DNA of 58,297 nucleotides from Lautropia sp. SCN 69-89 (lineage in GTDB: Bacteria; Pseudomonadota; Gammaproteobacteria; Burkholderiales; Burkholderiaceae_E): contig MEED01000003.1 of the NCBI GenBank assembly GCA_001724855.1, forward strand, positions 1 through 58,297, given 5' to 3'. Position 1 is the first letter of the stretch. Every line of letters starts with the position of its first letter. Below the pieces are notes generated by a model that made no database searches, had not been told where the DNA came from, and was given only the letters and a program-made list of their open reading frames with translations. Shown here in pieces: positions 9,261 to 18,465 of the stretch. The position numbers were made by a program, and so were the translations under genes.

Positions 9261-11555
9261 TCAGACGGTCGGGCCCGCGGTTGCGGACCCGTTGCCAGTG
9301 CGGGCGGCAGGCGGCGGTGCCATCGCCGCCCGCTTCTCGCGTTTGAGCCGGCGCTGCACGCGCACCGGGCATTTGTAGTCGTGCCGGTAAAGCACCTGGC
9401 AATGCAGGCACGAGATGCATTCGTTCGGGTTGATATGCCCCTCCGGATGGATCGCCTCCACGGGGCACTCGTTGAAGCAGCGCATGCACGGATTGCCGCA
9501 CTCGCGATAGCGCTTGAGCCAGTCGAACATGCGCATGCGCCCTGGAATGGCCAGCGCGGCGCCGAGCGGGCACAGGTATCGGCAGAAGAAGCGCTCGACG
9601 AACAGGCCTGCGGCCAGCAGCGCGAGCGCGAACACGACGAACCACCACTCGCGCATGAAGTGCAGCACGATCGCGGTCTTGAACGGCTCGATCTCGGCGA
9701 GCCGCTCGGCAAAGGCCAGCGAACCGAGCGAGACGCCGAACAGACCCAGGAAGACAATGTACTTGATCGGCCACAGGCGTTCGTGCACGGCCCAGGGAAT
9801 CTTCAGCTGCGGCACCTTCAGCAGCCTGGCCGCGCGGTTGGACAGCTCCTGCAAGGCCCCGAACGGGCACAGCCAGCCGCAGAACGGGCCGCGGCCCCAG
9901 AACAGCAGCGCCGCCGCCACCGAGCACCAGAGCACGAAGATCAGCGGGTCGACCAGGAACTGCGACCACTCGAAACCCGAGCGCAGCGCATTGGCGAAGG
10001 TGAGCACGTTGACCACCGACAGCTGCGCCTGTGCGACCCAGCCCAGCCAGAACAGCGTCGCGGCCAGGTAGACGAGCCGCACGCGGTCGAACAGCCGCTC
10101 GCGCGCGACCAGCATGTCCTGGAAGAAGAAGATCAGCGTGAGCACGCCCAGCATCACCGCCAGCATCGCCAGCGCCGCGACCTTGCTGCGCCAGATGCGC
10201 ATCCACAGCGGCTCATGCGGCTCGTGAAACTCCGCCGCCGCCTCCGCAGGCGCGGGGGGCGCCGCGCCTTCGGCCGTCGCGCCGGAGGCAGCGGGCGCTG
10301 CGGCGGGCGCTGTTGCAGGCACTGCGGCAGCAGGCGCGGCGGGTGCCGCCGCTGACGGCGGCGCCGCCTTCGTGTAGCGCTCGGGCAGGCGGTAATCGAG
10401 CCCGAACGACACGAACGCCTTGTCGAGCGCGCCCACCGAGCGCTGGACGAGCAACTGAAGGCGCCACGGAGCCGCCGGATCGAATTCGGACCCCGGCGGC
10501 ACGACGAAGACGCCGATCTCCCTCAGCGTCGGCGCGCCCGCGGCACGCAGGTCGCCGACGCGCCGATGCAGGTAGTCGCGAAAGCGGATCGTCTCGGCGC
10601 CCTGGAGCAACTCGATGCGATCGAAGATGCCACCGCGCACGTAGCCCGAGCCCTTGAACGAATACAGGCCGTCGCCGGCGATCAGGATCGCCTGCTGGCC
10701 GGGCGCGAGCATGCGCGCGACGCTCGCGTATTCGTCGTCGCCGAGCAGGCTGCGCCCGATGGCCGGCTGCGAGACGAGCGCCGTGTAAAGGTCGATGAAT
10801 GGTTCGTCGGCCGCACCGGGCTCGGGCCGCGCGGCCGCCGCCTTGTTGCCGGAATCGACGAAGGCCTTGTTCACCTCGCCGATCGTGAGATGCAGGTGAC
10901 GGACCGCGCCGTCGCGCAACAGCGTCGCCCAGTCGGCGATCGTTCCGGCCTGCGGGTCCATCACGCGCGCTGCCGCTTGCGCGCCGGCCGCGGCCGTGCC
11001 CAGATGCAGCGCCCGCGCAACCCGGACCGCCGAACGCACGACGCTCTCGCCCATCACCAGCACGGTGACGGTGGCGCCGCTGACGATGTCGGCCTGCGGC
11101 GGCCCGCGTCCCTCGGTCGCCGCCCGAAGCGGGTTGTAGCCGACGAAATGCGCCAGATAGGCGACGACCCGCTTCTCGGGAATGCCGATCAGCACGATCG
11201 GCTCGCTGTGCGCGACCAGTTTCGCACCGACGATCGTGCCGTCGAGATCGAGGCCCACGACGATGTGGATCGGCTTGCCCGAATAGCCGACCGCGTCGAC
11301 CTGCTGCGAGTTCAGGTACGCATAGCCGACCAGCGTCTCGCCGCGATACGCCGGCGCTACGGCGGGGTCGGGCTGCACCGGGCCGAACCGGTCGGCACCG
11401 GGGACGACCTCGGACGGCGAGAGCCCGGCGATGAACTGCCCGAGATTCGCGGCAACGGGCTGCGCGATCGCCAGGGTCGACCCGAGCATCGCGGCAACCA
11501 GGAGGGCACGCGCGGCCACCGCCAGGAGCACCGCACGGGCGCTGGAGACTGACAA
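9261..11555 (-). CDS. nosR: NosR, flavin/iron-sulfur membrane protein for N2O reduction
   Basis: A polytopic inner-membrane protein needed for nosZ expression and for electron delivery to NosZ. The 764-residue product has a signal or first transmembrane segment and a periplasmic FMN-binding domain with the SGATVT flavinylation motif at about residues 159-164. The membrane part carries cytoplasmic [10 protein letters not shown] and [11 protein letters not shown] motifs, and the C-terminus has two ferredoxin-like clusters ([13 protein letters not shown] and CISCLHCQ). A Pro/Ala-rich linker of about 45 residues (about 395-440) separates the periplasmic and membrane parts. TTG at 11555 is taken as the start because GAGGA lies six bases upstream. 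It heads the nos genes; the last gene encodes the matching flavin transferase. Confidence 0.95.
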   Translation of the reverse strand: MSVSSARAVLLAVAARALLVAAMLGSTLAIAQPVAANLGQFIAGLSPSEVVPGADRFGPVQPDPAVAPAYRGETLVGYAYLNSQQVDAVGYSGKPIHIVVGLDLDGTIVGAKLVAHSEPIVLIGIPEKRVVAYLAHFVGYNPLRAATEGRGPPQADIVSGATVTVLVMGESVVRSAVRVARALHLGTAAAGAQAAARVMDPQAGTIADWATLLRDGAVRHLHLTIGEVNKAFVDSGNKAAAARPEPGAADEPFIDLYTALVSQPAIGRSLLGDDEYASVARMLAPGQQAILIAGDGLYSFKGSGYVRGGIFDRIELLQGAETIRFRDYLHRRVGDLRAAGAPTLREIGVFVVPPGSEFDPAAPWRLQLLVQRSVGALDKAFVSFGLDYRLPERYTKAAPPSAAAPAAPAAAVPATAPAAAPAASGATAEGAAPPAPAEAAAEFHEPHEPLWMRIWRSKVAALAMLAVMLGVLTLIFFFQDMLVARERLFDRVRLVYLAATLFWLGWVAQAQLSVVNVLTFANALRSGFEWSQFLVDPLIFVLWCSVAAALLFWGRGPFCGWLCPFGALQELSNRAARLLKVPQLKIPWAVHERLWPIKYIVFLGLFGVSLGSLAFAERLAEIEPFKTAIVLHFMREWWFVVFALALLAAGLFVERFFCRYLCPLGAALAIPGRMRMFDWLKRYRECGNPCMRCFNECPVEAIHPEGHINPNECISCLHCQVLYRHDYKCPVRVQRRLKREKRAAMAPPPAARTGNGSATAGPTV

Positions 11556-11624
11556 ATCGAATCCTCGGGTTTGCTCTGGTTTGTGGGATTATTGCAGCAG
11601 GCCGCGCGGGCAGCTTGCTCGGGG

Positions 11625-11638
11625 TCAAGATGCATCAA
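11625..11638. promoter_or_regulatory. Imperfect FNR/DNR-like site upstream of nosR
   Basis: TCAAG-ATGC-ATCAA has one perfect half-site (ATCAA) and one poor half-site relative to the FNR/DNR consensus TTGAT-N4-ATCAA. It lies about 70 bp upstream of the nosR TTG start and just before the divergent ferritin-like gene. nos clusters are commonly controlled by FNR/DNR-type regulators, which makes the position suggestive. An AATAAT on the minus strand at 11593-11588 could be a -10 element, but its distance is not ideal. Confidence 0.25.
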
Positions 11639-11656
11639 CGTCACGGAGGCCGGACC

Positions 11657-12583
11657 ATGCGCGCGTCGCTGCTCATGCGCGACCCCGAGATCCAGTCGGT
11701 GAGCATGCCGCTGCTGGTCGGCATCGCCAGCGCAATCGAGCGCGAATCGCTCAGGCGCTACGCAACGCTCGCCGAGACGATGGAGCGTCGCGGCGAAGCC
11801 GCCACCGCGGCTGCCTTCCGGGTCATGCTCGACGAAGAGCGCCACCATGTCGACGAAGTCGCACGATGGGCTGTCGGCCTGGGCGAACCGGTTCCCGAGC
11901 CGGGCAAGTTCGACTGGAAGCTGCCCGCCGAGCTGTCGAGCTCCTGGGACGAGATTTCCGGCAGCGCGCTGCTCACGCCTTACCGCGCGTTCGCGATCGC
12001 GGTCGACAACGAGAAGCGCGCATTCGCGCTCTACAGCTACCTGGCCGCGCGCGCGACCGATCCGCGCGTCAGGGCGCAGGCCGAGCGACTGGGCATCGAG
12101 GAACTGCGCCATGCGGCGGTGATGCGTCGCTGGCGCCGTGAAGCCTGGCACCGCGAGCGGCGCGTCGCTCGCGAGGAGCCACTGCCCGCCGCCGCTGCGA
12201 TCGCCTCGCCCGAGGCGCTGCGCGCGCTGCTCGCGAAGCGCGAAGCGGCAATTGCGCAGGCTCACCGTGCGCTCGCTGCCCGTCTTCGCGAGATCGGCGA
12301 CGACGAGAGCGCAGGGCTTCTCGACGCGCTCATGGAGACGCCGTCGCATCCGGCCGGCGGCCCTGCCGGTCCGCTCGCACCGATACCCGACACCGACGAC
12401 CCGGTGCACCTGCTGGTGGCCGCGCAGAAGCCGCTCGAAGCGCTGAGCGAGGAACTCGAGGCCGTGATGGGCACGGCCACCGACGCGCTGTTCGAGCAGG
12501 CCGAAGCCGCGCTCGTCAACGTGGTCACGCGCCTGGCGCGGATCGCGCTGCAGGCGGCGCGCGCGATACAGCAGTCGCAATAG
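11657..12583 (+). CDS. Ferritin-like (rubrerythrin-type) di-iron domain protein
   Basis: A 308-residue soluble protein of unknown function. The N-terminal half looks like a four-helix ferritin-like domain with two carboxylate-histidine pairs: ERESLRRYATLAE with LDEERHHVDEV, and NEKRAFALYSY with GIEELRHAAVMRRW. These are the E...ExxH half-motifs expected for a di-iron site. The C-terminal third is helical, Ala/Glu-rich, and recognises no family I can name. ATG at 11657 is preceded by GGAGG with seven bases between. The gene is divergent from nosR with about 100 bp between them, so the promoters may overlap. A role in iron or oxidative-stress handling is inference. Confidence 0.7.
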   Translation: MRASLLMRDPEIQSVSMPLLVGIASAIERESLRRYATLAETMERRGEAATAAAFRVMLDEERHHVDEVARWAVGLGEPVPEPGKFDWKLPAELSSSWDEISGSALLTPYRAFAIAVDNEKRAFALYSYLAARATDPRVRAQAERLGIEELRHAAVMRRWRREAWHRERRVAREEPLPAAAAIASPEALRALLAKREAAIAQAHRALAARLREIGDDESAGLLDALMETPSHPAGGPAGPLAPIPDTDDPVHLLVAAQKPLEALSEELEAVMGTATDALFEQAEAALVNVVTRLARIALQAARAIQQSQ

Positions 12584-12605
12584 AACCCGGCCGGCGCGCG
12601 GGGAA

Positions 12606-14690
12606 TCAGCCGGTCCGCGCCGCCGCGAACGCAGCAAACCAGTCGATCGACGACGGGTTGGCCATCGAATCGCGATTGACCGATTGCTCGACCGGCCGGC
12701 CCAGCAGGATCTTGCGCACCGGCACTTCCAGCTTCTTGCCCGACATCGTGCGCGGCACCTCGGGAATGGCATACACCTCGTTGGGCACGTGGCGGGCCGA
12801 CAGCCGCGTGCGCAGCGCGTCGAGAATACGCTGGCGCAGCGCGGGATCGACGCCGGTTTCCCCGCGCCCGGCCGCCGCGCCGTCGGGAGCCGGGCCCTTC
12901 GCGCCGATGCCGGCGATCGCCGATCCGGGCTCACGCAGCACCACGAACAGCGCGAGGAACGATTCGCGCCCCAGGTACTCCAGGTCGACCACCAGCGAGT
13001 CGGCGACCTCGTCGAATTCCTCGACCACCCGGTACAGCTCGCTGGTGCCCATGCGGATGCCGTACCGGTTGATGGTGGAGTCCGATCGACCGTAGATGGT
13101 CGCGGTCACCGACTCGGCACGCGGCGTGAGCTTCAGCCAGTCGCCGTGACGCCAGACGTTCGGCGGCCCCGGGAAGACGTCGAAGTAGCTCTCGTAGTAG
13201 CGCCGGCCGTCGGCGTCGCCCCAGAAGTACAGCGGCATCGACGGCATCGGCGCGACGCAGACGAGCTCGCCCACTGCGTCGAGCAGCGGCTTGCCGTCGT
13301 CTCCGTACGCATGGATTGCCCCGCCGAGCGTGCGGCACTGCATCTCGCCTGCGTACACCGGCAGGATCGGACACGAAGTGAGGAAGGCCGCGCCCGGATC
13401 GGTGCCGCCCGAGATCGACGCGAGCATCACGTCGGGGTGCACCGACGAATAGATCCAGCGATACGCGTCCTCGGTGAGCGGCGAGCCGGTCGACCCGATG
13501 GTGCGCAGCGCCGACAGATCGAACTGTTCGCGAGGCTTCATCCCCGCCTTCATGCACAGCGAGACGAACGCGGGGCTGATACCCAGGAAAGTGAGCCGCT
13601 CGCGCTCGGCGAGCTGCCACAGCCGCCCCAGGTCGGGAAAGCCGGGGTTGCCGTCGAACTGCAGCAGCGTCGCGCCGGTCATCAGCGTGGACACCCACAG
13701 GTTCCACATGATCCAGCCGGTCGAGGAGAACCAGAAGAAGCGGTCGTCCTCGCCGACGTCGAGGTGCAGCAGGTTGGTCTTCAGCGTCTCGAGCACGAAG
13801 CCGCCATGTCCGTGCACGATCGGCTTGGGCATGCCAGTGGTGCCCGACGAATAGACGATCCACAGCGGATGGTCGAACGGCACCGGCGTGAACGCGCAGT
13901 CGGCCGCGCGGGCGAGCGCATCGGACCAGTTCACCACTTCGACCGCTGCGCCAGCGGCGCCCACCGCGCCCAGGCTCGCCCCAGCGTCGAGGTAGGGCAC
14001 GAAGATGACCGCGCGCACGCTCGGCAGTTGCCGCACGAGCTCGCGAACCACGTCGCGCCGGTCGAAATCCTTGCCGCCATACCGATAGCCGTCGACCGCG
14101 AACAGCACCTTCGGCTCGATCTGCCGGAAGCGGTCGAGCACGCTCACCGGCCCCATGTCGGGCGACGAGCTCGACCAGATCGCGCCCAGGCTCGTCGTCG
14201 CCAGCAGCGCGACGACGGCTTGCGGGATGTTCGGCATGTACGAGACGCAGCGATCGCCGGGAGCGACCCCGAGCCGCTTCAGCGTCGCGGTCAGCGCGCC
14301 GGTTTGCGCGCGCAGGCGATCCCAGCCGATCTCGGTGCGCGGCTGCAGTTCCGACTCGAATACCAGCGCCGGACGATCGGAGTGGGCATGCACCCGCGCC
14401 GGCGCCAGCAGATGCTCGGCGTAATTGAGCGTTTCGCCTTCGAACCAGCGCGCGCCGGGCATCTCGCGCGCCGACAGCACCCGCGAACAGGGCGTGTGGG
14501 CGATCACGCCGGCCCACTGATGAAACGACTCCCAGAAATCCTCGAGGTGCTCGACCGACCAGTTCCACAGCGCCTCGTAGTCGGCGAACGCGAGCCCGCG
14601 AGTCTGCCGCAGCCACTCGCGATAACGCGTGATGCCGGCGCGCGCGATTCGCTCGCGGCTCGGCCGCCACAGGACTTCCGGGGTCGACAT
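12606..14690 (-). CDS. Acetoacetyl-CoA synthetase
   Basis: An AMP-forming ligase of the acetoacetate-CoA ligase family, making acetoacetyl-CoA from acetoacetate, CoA and ATP. The 694-residue length matches the family. The N-terminal part (PSRERIARAGITRYREWL) and the adenylation motif IVYSSGTTGMPKP are typical, as are FSSTGWIMWN and the YGRSDSTINRYGIRMGTSELY segment. The C-terminal VPRTMSGKKLEVPVR holds the acetylatable lysine. ATG at 14690. The gene is divergent from the GntR regulator of the catabolic operon and shares its 270-bp intergenic region, so co-regulation is possible. A different short-chain or 3-oxo acid substrate cannot be excluded. Confidence 0.85.
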   Translation of the reverse strand: MSTPEVLWRPSRERIARAGITRYREWLRQTRGLAFADYEALWNWSVEHLEDFWESFHQWAGVIAHTPCSRVLSAREMPGARWFEGETLNYAEHLLAPARVHAHSDRPALVFESELQPRTEIGWDRLRAQTGALTATLKRLGVAPGDRCVSYMPNIPQAVVALLATTSLGAIWSSSSPDMGPVSVLDRFRQIEPKVLFAVDGYRYGGKDFDRRDVVRELVRQLPSVRAVIFVPYLDAGASLGAVGAAGAAVEVVNWSDALARAADCAFTPVPFDHPLWIVYSSGTTGMPKPIVHGHGGFVLETLKTNLLHLDVGEDDRFFWFSSTGWIMWNLWVSTLMTGATLLQFDGNPGFPDLGRLWQLAERERLTFLGISPAFVSLCMKAGMKPREQFDLSALRTIGSTGSPLTEDAYRWIYSSVHPDVMLASISGGTDPGAAFLTSCPILPVYAGEMQCRTLGGAIHAYGDDGKPLLDAVGELVCVAPMPSMPLYFWGDADGRRYYESYFDVFPGPPNVWRHGDWLKLTPRAESVTATIYGRSDSTINRYGIRMGTSELYRVVEEFDEVADSLVVDLEYLGRESFLALFVVLREPGSAIAGIGAKGPAPDGAAAGRGETGVDPALRQRILDALRTRLSARHVPNEVYAIPEVPRTMSGKKLEVPVRKILLGRPVEQSVNRDSMANPSSIDWFAAFAAARTG

Positions 14691-14764
14691 GGGCCTCGCG
14701 CCTCCTCTGTGTTTCGTCGCCGTGGTCGAGACTATAGCCACCGCGGCGGCCTGGCCGGCATCGT

Positions 14765-14779
14765 GGCATGCGCCATGCC
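14765..14779. repeat. Inverted repeat upstream of the acetoacetyl-CoA synthetase gene
   Basis: GGCATG-CGC-CATGCC is a perfect 6-bp inverted repeat about 75 bp upstream of the synthetase ATG, in the intergenic region shared with the GntR regulator. It could be a protein-binding site. No T-tract follows, so it is not a terminator. Confidence 0.3.
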
Positions 14780-14807
14780 GGGAACGCCTCCCCGGGACGA
14801 TTCCCGC

Positions 14808-14836
14808 TTTACAGCGGGATCGTTGAGGAATAGAGT
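14808..14836 (+). promoter_or_regulatory. Sigma70-type promoter of the GntR-catabolic operon
   Basis: TTTACA (14808-14813) and TAGAGT (14831-14836) are separated by 17 bp, a good sigma70 arrangement, and the predicted transcription start is near 14843. The -35 box sits in the loop of a small inverted repeat, CCCGC/GCGGG (14803-14818). This is the only clear promoter seen ahead of the long plus-strand operon. Confidence 0.5.
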
Positions 14837-14837
14837 G

Positions 14838-14845
14838 TGTATACA
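14838..14845. promoter_or_regulatory. TGTATACA palindrome, probable GntR (FCD) operator
   Basis: The 8-bp palindrome TGTATACA lies just downstream of the -10 box and overlaps the predicted start of transcription. FadR/FCD-type GntR repressors often recognise TGTATACA-cored operators. The nearest such regulator starts about 115 bp downstream, so autoregulated repression of the operon is the likely arrangement (inference). Confidence 0.55.
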
Positions 14846-14960
14846 GTATCCAGCACACATTCGCAGCAGACATCCGATTCCCGGCCTCGCGCCCGGTCCG
14901 AATTTCCGGTCGCGATCGCCGACCATGATTTCCAGCCGCCGCGCGCGGTGGAGGTGCGCC

Positions 14961-15641
14961 TTGGTTCCGTCGCTCGAGCCTGTCGATCGCCCCGTCGCCC
15001 TCGGCGAGCAGGTCTACGACACGCTGCGCGCATACCTGCGCGACGGCGCCATCCAGGCAGGCCAGCCGCTGCAGGAAGTGCAACTCGCCACGCAGCTGGG
15101 CGTCTCGCGCACCCCGGTGCGCGAGGCACTTGCGCGGCTGGCGAGCGAGGGCCTGCTGGTCTCGGGCGGCCGCAGCTACATGGTGCCCGAGCTCACGCTC
15201 GCCGACGTCGACGACATCTACGAGGTGCGCTTCCTGATCGAGCCGCCGGCGACCCGCCGCGTGGCCGAGCGTACCGCCGATCCCGAAGTGCGCGCGCCGA
15301 TCGAGGCGGCACTCGCCGAAGCGCGCGCGGCACACCGTGCCGGCGACGCCGCGGCCTTTCGCGAAAGCCACGTGCACTTCCGCAGTGCCTGGCTCGCGCT
15401 GGTGCCGAACCGGCGGCTGGTGAAAGTGATCGAGCAATACGCCGACCACATGCAGCGCATCCGGGCGCTGACGCTGGACGACCCCGACATCCGCGCCATC
15501 GTGCTCGCGGGCTTCGAGCGCCTGATCGAGGCGCTGCGGGCCGGCGACGCGGACGCGGCCGCCACCGCGATGCACGCGCACCTGGTCGAGGCCAAGCGCG
15601 CGTTCGTTACCGCCGTCGGCCTGGACAAGGCCACTGCCTGA
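14961..15641 (+). CDS. GntR-family (FCD) transcriptional regulator
   Basis: A 226-residue repressor-type regulator. The winged helix (LGEQVYDTLRAYLRDG, then LGVSRTPVREALARLASEGLL) is followed by an all-helical FCD ligand-binding domain with metal-ligand type histidines (ESHVHF, MHAHL). TTG at 14961 is chosen over an in-frame ATG at 14925 because GGAGG lies six bases before it; the ATG has no ribosome-binding site. The gene is first in the operon, 19 bp before the thiolase gene. The described iaa cluster also encodes a GntR regulator, so the effector may be indoleacetate or its CoA ester (inference). Confidence 0.9.
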   Translation: MVPSLEPVDRPVALGEQVYDTLRAYLRDGAIQAGQPLQEVQLATQLGVSRTPVREALARLASEGLLVSGGRSYMVPELTLADVDDIYEVRFLIEPPATRRVAERTADPEVRAPIEAALAEARAAHRAGDAAAFRESHVHFRSAWLALVPNRRLVKVIEQYADHMQRIRALTLDDPDIRAIVLAGFERLIEALRAGDADAAATAMHAHLVEAKRAFVTAVGLDKATA

Positions 15642-15660
15642 CACTCACCGGGAGGCCCCC

Positions 15661-16866
15661 ATGCCCTACAAGGCCCAGATCCCCTACGGCGCCTACTGGA
15701 GCACCCCGTTCGCGCGCTGGCAGGGCAGCTTCGCGAACCTGAACAGCATCGAGTTCGCCGCGCACGTCGCGCGCGCCGAGCTTGCGAAGCGTCGCATCGA
15801 CCCGAAGGTGCTCGACTACGGCGCGCTCGGCTTCTCGGTGCCGCAGAAGCATTCGTTCTACGGGCTGCCGTGGCTCACCGGCCTGATCGGCGCCGGGCAC
15901 GTGGGCGGCCCCACGCTGATGCAGGCCTGCGCCACCGGCGTGCGCACGCTGCTGGCCGCCGCCCAGGAGATCGAGGTCGGCATGGCCAGCGTCGCGCTGG
16001 CGATCAATTGCGACCGCACCTCCAACGGCCCGCACCTGTACTACCCCAATCCGCGCGGACCCGGTGGCACCGGCGCCGCCGAAGACTGGGTGATGGACAA
16101 CTTCAACTGCGACCCGCTCGGCCCGCACGCGATGCTGGTCACCGCCGAGAACGTCGCGAAGAAGCACGGCATCGCAACCGCTGCACAGCACGAAGTCGTG
16201 CTGCGCCGCGAGGAGCAGTACCGCGACGCGCTCGCCGACGGCGCGGCGTTCCTCGAGCGCTTCATGACCCTGCCCTTCGACGTGCCCGCGCCCGGCTATC
16301 GCAAGAGCGCCGGCACGCTCGAGGCCGACGAAGGCGTCTCGCGTTCCACGCCCGAAGGGCTGGCGCGGCTCGAGCCGGTGGCCAAGGGGGGCACGATCAC
16401 CTTCGGCGGCCAGACCCACCCGGCCGACGGCAACGCGGCCATCATCGTCACCAGCGCCGGGCGCGCGCGCGAACTCTCCAGCGACCCGAAGATCGCGGTG
16501 CGACTGCACGGCTTCGGGCTGGCGCGCGCGGCGCTCGCGCACATGCCCGAGGCAACGGTGCCGGCGGCGCAACGCGCGCTCGCACAGGCCGGTCGGTCGA
16601 TCTCGCAGATGGCGGCGATCAAGACGCACAACCCGTTCGCCGTCAACGACATCTATTTCGCGAAGGAAACCGGCGCCGACCTGCGATCGATGAACAACTA
16701 TGGCTGTTCGCTCGTCTGGGGCCATCCGCAGGCGCCGATGGGCACGCGCGCGATCATCGAGCTGATCGAGGAACTCGCCATCCGCGGCGGCGGCTTCGGA
16801 CTGTTCACCGGCTGCGCCGCCGGCGATACCGCGATGGCGGTGGTGATCGAGGTCGGCGACGCCTAG
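15661..16866 (+). CDS. Thiolase-family acyl-CoA acetyltransferase
   Basis: A thiolase-superfamily protein of 401 residues, expected to cleave a 3-oxoacyl-CoA with CoA in the last step of the pathway; if the indoleacetate assignment is right, this releases acetyl-CoA and 2-aminobenzoyl-CoA. The acylated Cys is at position 90 in QACATGVRT. The active-site region THNPFAVND, the histidine in WGHPQAPMGTR (about residue 358) and the second Cys in FTGCAAGDTA (about residue 385) follow the thiolase pattern. GGGAGG precedes ATG 15661. It corresponds to the beta-ketothiolase reported in the known iaa cluster. Confidence 0.88.
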   Translation: MPYKAQIPYGAYWSTPFARWQGSFANLNSIEFAAHVARAELAKRRIDPKVLDYGALGFSVPQKHSFYGLPWLTGLIGAGHVGGPTLMQACATGVRTLLAAAQEIEVGMASVALAINCDRTSNGPHLYYPNPRGPGGTGAAEDWVMDNFNCDPLGPHAMLVTAENVAKKHGIATAAQHEVVLRREEQYRDALADGAAFLERFMTLPFDVPAPGYRKSAGTLEADEGVSRSTPEGLARLEPVAKGGTITFGGQTHPADGNAAIIVTSAGRARELSSDPKIAVRLHGFGLARAALAHMPEATVPAAQRALAQAGRSISQMAAIKTHNPFAVNDIYFAKETGADLRSMNNYGCSLVWGHPQAPMGTRAIIELIEELAIRGGGFGLFTGCAAGDTAMAVVIEVGDA

Positions 16867-16897
16867 CGACGCGGCGCAGCGGCAGGGGAGCGCGACG

Positions 16898-18448
16898 ATG
16901 CAGATGCACGCATGGATTCATCATCACGCCCGGCGCAACCCGGGGCGGCTGGCGATCCGCTTTCCCGGCCGCGATCTCGGCTACGCGGCACTCGCGCAGC
17001 GGGTCGACCGCTACGCGGCGGCGATGGCCGCCGCAGGCATCCGCCGTGGCAACTGCGTCGCGTACCTGGGCCTGAACAGCCCCGAAGAGATCGCATTGCT
17101 GTTCGCCTGCGCGCGGCTCGGCGCGATGTTCCTGCCGCTGAACTGGCGGCTGGCTGCGCCCGAGCACCGGCAGATCCTCGCCGATTGCCCGCCGTCGCTG
17201 CTGTTCGTCGAGCCGCAGTTCGTCGAACACGCCGAGGCGCTGCGCGCGTCGGTGGGCCGCGATGCGGCAGTCACCTGGGGCCAGTCCGGACCGGGCTGGA
17301 CCGATTGCGCCGCATTCCTGTCGCGCGGCAGCGAACAGCCGGCCGCTGGCGCGAGCGCGAGCGAGGCACGCGAAGACGGCGCCAATGCCGGCGCCCCGCT
17401 GCTCGTCTGCTACACCTCGGGATCCACCGGCAAGCCCAAGGGCGTCGTGCTCACGCAGGAGGCCATCGCCTGGAACGCGCTGAACAGCGCGGCGATGCAC
17501 GAGCTCACCGAAAACGACCGCGTCCTCACGACACTGCCGCTGTTCCACGTCGGTGGGCTCAACAACCAGACCACGCCAGCGCTGCGTGCCGGCTGCACCG
17601 TGGTGCTGCATCCGAAATTCGACGTCGAGGCCACTTTCGACGCGATCGAGCATGAGCGCATCACGCTCACCGTGCTCGTGCCGGCGCAGCTCGAGGCGAT
17701 GCTCGCGCATCCGCGCTGGAACAGTGCAGACTTCTCGAGCCTGCGGATGATCACCACCGGCTCGATGATCGTGCCCGAGCGCCTGATCCGCGCGGTGCAC
17801 GCACGCGGCGTGCCGCTGGTGCAGGTCTACGGCGCCACCGAAACCTGCCCGATCGCGGCCTGCCAGCAGGCGCAGGACGCGCTCCGCAAGGTCGGCTCGG
17901 CCGGCCGCGCCGCCGCGCACTGCGAACTGCGCATCGTCGGCGACGACGGCCGCGACGTCGCACAGGGCGCCACCGGCGAAATCCTGGTGCGCGGCCCGAA
18001 CCTGATGAGCGGCTACTGGAATGCGCCGCAGGCCACCGCGGCGGTGTTGACCGACGGCTGGTTCCACACCGGCGACATGGGGCACCTCGACACGGAAGGC
18101 TTCCTGTACGTCGACGGACGGCGCAAGGAAATGATCATCTCGGGCGGCGAGAACATCTATCCGGCCGAGATCGAGAACGTGCTCACCGAGTCGCCCGACA
18201 TCGCCGAGGCTTCGGTGGTGGGCTGGCCCGACCGTCGCTGGGGCGAGATCGCGGTCGCGGTCGTGGCCCCGCGTCCGGGCCGGCGCCTCGACGAGGCCAC
18301 CGTGCTCGGCCTGCTCGAAGGCCGCATCGCCCGCTTCAAGCATCCGAAGCGCGTGCTCTTCGTCGATGCGCTACCCAAGACGGCGCTCGGCAAGGTCCGT
18401 CGCGAGGAAGTGCGGCGCCTGGTCGCCGGCACTCCCGCCATCGGCTGA
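16898..18448 (+). CDS. iaaB: AMP-forming acyl/aryl-CoA ligase, probable indoleacetate-CoA ligase
   Basis: An ANL-superfamily ligase of 516 residues that activates a carboxylic acid to its CoA thioester. It shows the P-loop YTSGSTGKPKGV (about residues 170-181), the YGATETCP motif, the hinge GWFHTGDMGHLD/GRRKEMIISGGENIYP and the C-terminal catalytic lysine in LPKTALGKVRR. By operon position, directly after the thiolase and before the hydantoinase subunits, it matches the indoleacetate-CoA ligase IaaB of Aromatoleum aromaticum. Substrate is not readable from the sequence, and a second ligase at 37620-39224 is an alternative for the same role. ATG 16898 has GGGGAG upstream. Confidence 0.75.
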   Translation: MQMHAWIHHHARRNPGRLAIRFPGRDLGYAALAQRVDRYAAAMAAAGIRRGNCVAYLGLNSPEEIALLFACARLGAMFLPLNWRLAAPEHRQILADCPPSLLFVEPQFVEHAEALRASVGRDAAVTWGQSGPGWTDCAAFLSRGSEQPAAGASASEAREDGANAGAPLLVCYTSGSTGKPKGVVLTQEAIAWNALNSAAMHELTENDRVLTTLPLFHVGGLNNQTTPALRAGCTVVLHPKFDVEATFDAIEHERITLTVLVPAQLEAMLAHPRWNSADFSSLRMITTGSMIVPERLIRAVHARGVPLVQVYGATETCPIAACQQAQDALRKVGSAGRAAAHCELRIVGDDGRDVAQGATGEILVRGPNLMSGYWNAPQATAAVLTDGWFHTGDMGHLDTEGFLYVDGRRKEMIISGGENIYPAEIENVLTESPDIAEASVVGWPDRRWGEIAVAVVAPRPGRRLDEATVLGLLEGRIARFKHPKRVLFVDALPKTALGKVRREEVRRLVAGTPAIG

Positions 18449-18465
18449 CAAAGGAGGAATTACCC

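Noticed and set aside
6125-9346. A 1073-codon plus-strand frame opposite nosD and nosZ
   Set aside because: Shadow of nosZ and nosD; it has no family features.
14925-14960. ATG 14925 as the start of the GntR regulator
   Set aside because: It adds an Arg-rich, unconserved extension and has no ribosome-binding site, whereas TTG 14961 has GGAGG six bases upstream.
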